DNA of 64,000 bases. Origin: Owenia fusiformis. Lineage: Eukaryota; Annelida; Polychaeta; Sabellida; Oweniidae. The translations under genes and the position numbers were made by a program. The stretch spans positions 14,988,822 through 15,052,821 of the forward strand of contig CAIIXF020000008.1 in the NCBI GenBank assembly GCA_903813345.2. Reading direction: 5' to 3'. The notes beneath the pieces were generated by a model. It saw nothing but the letters and a program-made list of their open reading frames with translations. It ran no database searches and had not been told where the DNA came from. This document shows positions 62,001 through 64,000 of the stretch, in pieces (position 1 is the stretch's first letter; each line of letters begins with the position of its first letter).

Positions 62001-62234
62001 TGATCCCCTCTGCAGAGACTGCAATACAGCTTGTTGCTTGGTGGTCCTCTTGTGCTGCGACAACATTCACGAGCCCTGCCTGATGGTCAAGATCACTCGG
62101 TGGGAGAGTCAGCTGTTTACAGAGAACACTCTTACCACTGCTTGATGTTTTGTAGCGCCACACAAACAATTTACGACCAGACACAAGCCATGCCCAGCCA
62201 GATGGATCGACATGAACACTTGTCTTGGTTTCAC
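44086..62234 (-). CDS. NUP133: Nuclear pore protein Nup133 (5' end missing)
   Basis: Subunit of the Y (Nup107-160) complex scaffold of the nuclear pore. I chained 22 exons, listed 5' to 3' on the - strand: 61707-62234, 60754-61284, 60147-60228, 58506-58551, 58068-58172, 57346-57502, 56941-57053, 53463-53569, 52278-52380, 51739-51858, 51356-51490, 51102-51218, 50441-50528, 49764-49897, 49349-49513, 48828-48887, 48489-48564, 47800-47861, 47300-47356, 46303-46383, 45553-45706, 44086-44228. All phases agree; the total is 3,164 bases, 1,054 residues. It is colinear with vertebrate Nup133: beta-propeller (GWAWLVSGRKLFVW, RYWANITHEG), the loop GFGRRMSSFIFGSLP where vertebrates carry the ALPS membrane-curvature sensor, then the alpha-helical stack (DDFPASDPRWAETVP, LLMCEHAEKIVAA, AASLAEKYLDFP, GKLLSQPLGSNEQLGQFL, EANEFDFKKALDLL). 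The N-terminal tail (about 100 residues in human) was not found within 62.2-64 kb. Introns hold two exon-edge duplications. Confidence 0.95.
46352..46850. repeat. 99-bp tandem array copying a NUP133 exon edge
   Basis: Five copies starting at 46352, 46451, 46550, 46649 and 46750 (period 99, once 101). Each contains the first 32 bases of the 46303-46383 exon together with its splice acceptor (tttcag/GTGTATGTGAG on the - strand) and 60-odd bases of upstream intron. The copies are almost identical, so the amplification is recent. Confidence 0.92.
47471..47594 (+). repeat. ACAAGGCATTAACATG dispersed repeat, copy 2
   Basis: Starts acaaggcattaacatgcaat and runs through gaacaccatccacaaaaaaa to acttgtggtggtgac. 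In a NUP133 intron. Confidence 0.7.
47903..48020 (+). repeat. ACAAGGCATTAACATG dispersed repeat, copy 3
   Basis: Starts acaaggcattaacatacaga; includes gaacactgtccacaaaaaattggagac. In the next NUP133 intron, same orientation as copy 2. Confidence 0.68.
49952..50001 (+). repeat. tRNA-derived SINE head / tRNA-like relic
   Basis: gtgggttcgattcccac (49979-49995) forms a perfect T-arm with the GGTTCGATTCC B box. cctgacatgtaatcggg (49957-49973) forms a 5-bp anticodon stem with a 7-base loop (catgtaa, TGT-like anticodon), but position 33 is A rather than the invariant T. The acceptor stem and A box are not recognisable. This is a 5'-truncated tRNA-derived SINE, not a working tRNA gene. It sits about 55 bp upstream of the acceptor of the 49764-49897 NUP133 exon. 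Confidence 0.68.
50640..50716 (+). repeat. ACAAGGCATTAACATG dispersed repeat, partial copy
   Basis: Retains only the 3' half: gaacacaaacattgtccacaaaaaaagttggagac followed by aatatgtcaccacttgtg. In a NUP133 intron. Confidence 0.6.
52011..52170. mobile_element. CAGGGGTTTCA TIR element
   Basis: A 160-bp insert with the perfect 11-bp terminal inverted repeats caggggtttca and tgaaacccctg. It is flanked by the 6-bp direct repeat ctattg at 52005-52010 and 52171-52176, consistent with a hAT-like or related cut-and-paste element. It has no coding capacity. In a NUP133 intron. Confidence 0.75.
52977..53248. mobile_element. TIR element carrying three internal palindromes
   Basis: The left end tattatcctacactta..gtgtactaaatgtataat is mirrored at the right end (attatacatttagtacac..taagtgtaggataata). 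The interior carries three palindromes of about 27 bases, all variants of CGGAGGATATCGTAACGATA followed by TACTCCG, at 53053-53081, 53085-53110 and 53123-53151. A non-autonomous foldback element in the 52381-53462 NUP133 intron. Confidence 0.75.
53250..53391. repeat. Foldback/hairpin element, copy 2
   Basis: acatcctatgattttt..gtgatattgatatatgcac faces gtgcaaatatcaatatcac..aaaatcataggatatcc around a cgcttcgctctc tip. It abuts the preceding TIR element directly. Same family as 31873-32013. Confidence 0.8.
54480..55434. repeat. 25-bp minisatellite, 38 units
   Basis: The unit ctggccatggaagattaactcattg repeats 38 times with exact 25-bp spacing from first to last unit. Point variants occur (aactcat/aattcat, ttgctgg/ttcctgg, ccatag) but no net indel. 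The last units are more degenerate and run out at gccaaagc. Located in the 53570-56940 NUP133 intron. Confidence 0.95.
56270..57010. repeat. 149-bp tandem array copying a NUP133 exon end
   Basis: The word c(c/t)tatcccagagt recurs at 56341, 56494, 56643, 56792 and 56941, giving spacings of 153, 149, 149 and 149. The last copy is the true exon 56941-57053. The four others reproduce its last 60-odd coding bases plus the GTAAG donor, joined to intron sequence. All lie downstream of the real exon in transcription order. Confidence 0.92.
58221..58260 (+). mobile_element. CAGGGTGT transposon end
   Basis: TA then cagggtgttccaaaagtaac, the terminal pattern of the family at 7734 and 8609. No matching opposite end was found within the intron, so it is a solitary or decayed end. 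Confidence 0.45.
58650..59130 (+). pseudogene. LINE reverse-transcriptase C-terminal relic
   Basis: One frame around 58851-58947 reads SDACHWCNETQKHMLLKYRV and continues TKDIWKQFKD, the CxxC..H motif and helix typical of the C-terminal end of non-LTR retrotransposon ORF2. The frame is broken by stops on both sides. It is an old fragment inserted in a NUP133 intron, antisense to the gene, and differs from the LINE at 5974. Confidence 0.65.
60586..60738 (+). repeat. ACAAGGCATTAACATG dispersed repeat, copy 5
   Basis: Starts acaaggcattaacatgctaa and ends cacaacttgtggtgatg, with an internal short duplication of accaaccaccaaac. It stops 15 bp from the donor of the 60754-61284 NUP133 exon. Confidence 0.68.
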
Positions 62235-64000
62235 CTAAAACATAAAGGATCATACTGATCAAATTTTAAGAAGGATTTTCAAATTATTTTTTAGAATAAA
62301 GACAACTGTTTTTCATTCAAAATTGACCATATGACATCACAATAATCAAAAAAGAGTAAAATTCATGAAGATATAATTTTAAGATGAATATTGATGATGA
62401 ACTCCTCAATTCTTTCAAATCCTTAACATTCTTTCCAAGGTGCACATGACTTAATCAGATATCCCTTGCTATGGTGCTGTAGGTTTAATTCTTATTAAGG
62501 ACATCTATTGTTCGATGCCTGTTTCCAACTGCATCTGTTTCAAAGCAAATTATTTATAACACAGAGAGTCAATTCTCCATACTTTGCACTGATACCAAAT
62601 TCTTTCAAAAGTCATATTTGTTTCCTTGGCCTTAACTCCTCGAGTGTAAATTGTTCAAAATAGATGAAAAATGTATCAGTTGGTGTTCTCTTAAAACAAA
62701 TCATTATTAAAATTGTTCAACTCCATTGAGAAGCCAATCTCAACCATGTATAAATGTACTCAAATTCTCTCAAAAATGGCTTTGTATAAAAAACCTCCTA
62801 CCCACGTACCCTCGTACCCACGTACGTGGGTCCTAACCCAGTCTTTAAAGAGTTAAATTTTTAAATGTTTAAAACATTATTCAATCTCAGTTTATCCTGA
62901 ATTATAGATGAATTTATGCATCCATATGCCTTTATTTATAGGTCTGACATCTCTCTAGTAAAATAAAATAAAGCCGGAATTGCATAAATGTTCATTATTT
63001 TTGAGCTATTTGATTTATGTTTTTGATATGTCGAAATGTTTTTTGTTAATCGGGCAGTCTTACCTGTATAACACATCAGTGCTGATTAGCAATCTCCTAG
63101 CCTTCGTTCAGTGCAATTCGTGCCTCCTGTTACCTCATGCAGATTGTAAATGTCCCGGGAAGTTTACCCTTGTCCAAAACTTGACATCTTTTTAAAAATA
63201 TATTTCTTAGAGTTTCCAACCAATTAAATTCACCACATTTTATTAGATGTTTATTTCAAATGTTATTAGAATTCATTCTTACGAATATTATACGTTATTA
63301 ACGTATGTTAGTCAAAGATTTGGTGTCGTTGTTGTCCATTGTATTCACGTTTTACGCGCAAAAAGCTAGAAACTACAAAGCTGAACTTTTATCATTCAAA
63401 CCAGTTTTACATCAAATCATTGTCAAAATAAAACTCTACTCTTCATATTACCTAATTATGGATCAAACGGCCATGAATAATGTCGAAGTTTACAAAACCA
63501 AACTTACACTCCCCTGCATAAGTTTGGCAACTCTAACTTTTAATTCCATCTAAATGATTCACTGAACTAGTGCGCACAATTATCCTTAAATTGTGCCATA
63601 AAGCGATTAAAAACGAATATAGCGAATCCTTCTACTTTTCAAATATTGCGCCACGGTTAAACAGAAATGCAGCCTTTATTATTCCTTGAGATCGTGTGTA
63701 TTGATCACTCTATCACTTTGTATCTCCAATTCTGATGTTAAATTAAATAAAAGACATGACAAATTACACGTATAGTTCAAATCTGTCGTGCAAACAATGA
63801 ATACTTGTAATATCGTTTGAAAGAATAAAAAGTATATGTGATAAAAATCGAAACTACAGGGTGTTAAAAAACAGGACCGATGAAAAGTTGAATAACTTCG
63901 TCAATCCAGAATCATTCAGGTCATTCAATGTGAATTTTGTTGTGAAAGTTTGACCATATTCTGCTTATGGAGTCAAAAACTACAGCACTTACAACACATG
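62235..64000. other. Upstream part of NUP133 locus, no exon found
   Basis: Probably the intron before the first propeller exon. No N-terminal Nup133 exon is recognisable on the - strand. It contains the perfect 16-bp palindrome acccacgtacgtgggt at 62816-62831 and, at 63857, a CAGGGTGTTAAAAAACAGG transposon end preceded by TA that runs out of the window. Confidence 0.5.

Overview
The window is animal (metazoan) nuclear DNA. It is AT-rich, its genes are split by GT-AG introns, it holds decayed LINE, SINE and inverted-repeat DNA elements, and it has long gene-poor stretches. The protein content (secreted von Willebrand A-domain proteins arranged like the byssal/matrix vWA proteins of bivalves, an NNMT/PNMT-family methyltransferase, and NUP133 with lophotrochozoan-like divergence from vertebrates) suggests a mollusc. 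That assignment is an inference; no species can be named from sequence alone.

Left part (1-24 kb). Three paralogous secreted genes lie at 2.1-4.3 kb (-), 13.4-15.5 kb (+) and 20.3-23.6 kb (-). Each has a signal-peptide exon, then one vWA domain per exon, with every intron in phase 1, and a tiny last exon of 5-8 coding bases. The penultimate exon always encodes a vWA domain that has lost the DxSxS metal site but carries a distinctive extra Cys. Two genes have two vWA domains and the third has three. The two - strand genes share a TATAAAAG box and a CCCACTTTAG element. The intergenic DNA holds a 5'-truncated LINE with a 12-bp target duplication, two TA-flanked CAGGGTGT inverted-repeat elements, and a GGGCCC-rich TIR family.

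Middle part (25-37 kb). A three-exon NNMT/PNMT/TEMT-family methyltransferase (+) has a 1.1-kb long-TIR element in intron 2. Next comes an intronless 261-codon gene of unknown function with four RRxS sites (+), then a three-exon mucin-like single-pass membrane protein (-). About 7 kb with no recognisable gene follows.

Right part (44-62 kb). NUP133, the Y-complex nucleoporin, runs on the - strand. I could chain 22 exons with consistent phases to the stop codon (1,054 residues). The first exon or exons, covering the N-terminal tail, were not found and probably lie beyond 64 kb. Its introns carry two tandem arrays that copy exon edges, a 38-unit 25-bp minisatellite, foldback elements, a tRNA-derived SINE and a LINE relic.

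The vWA genes are presumably a co-regulated extracellular-matrix family. The other genes look like unrelated neighbours.
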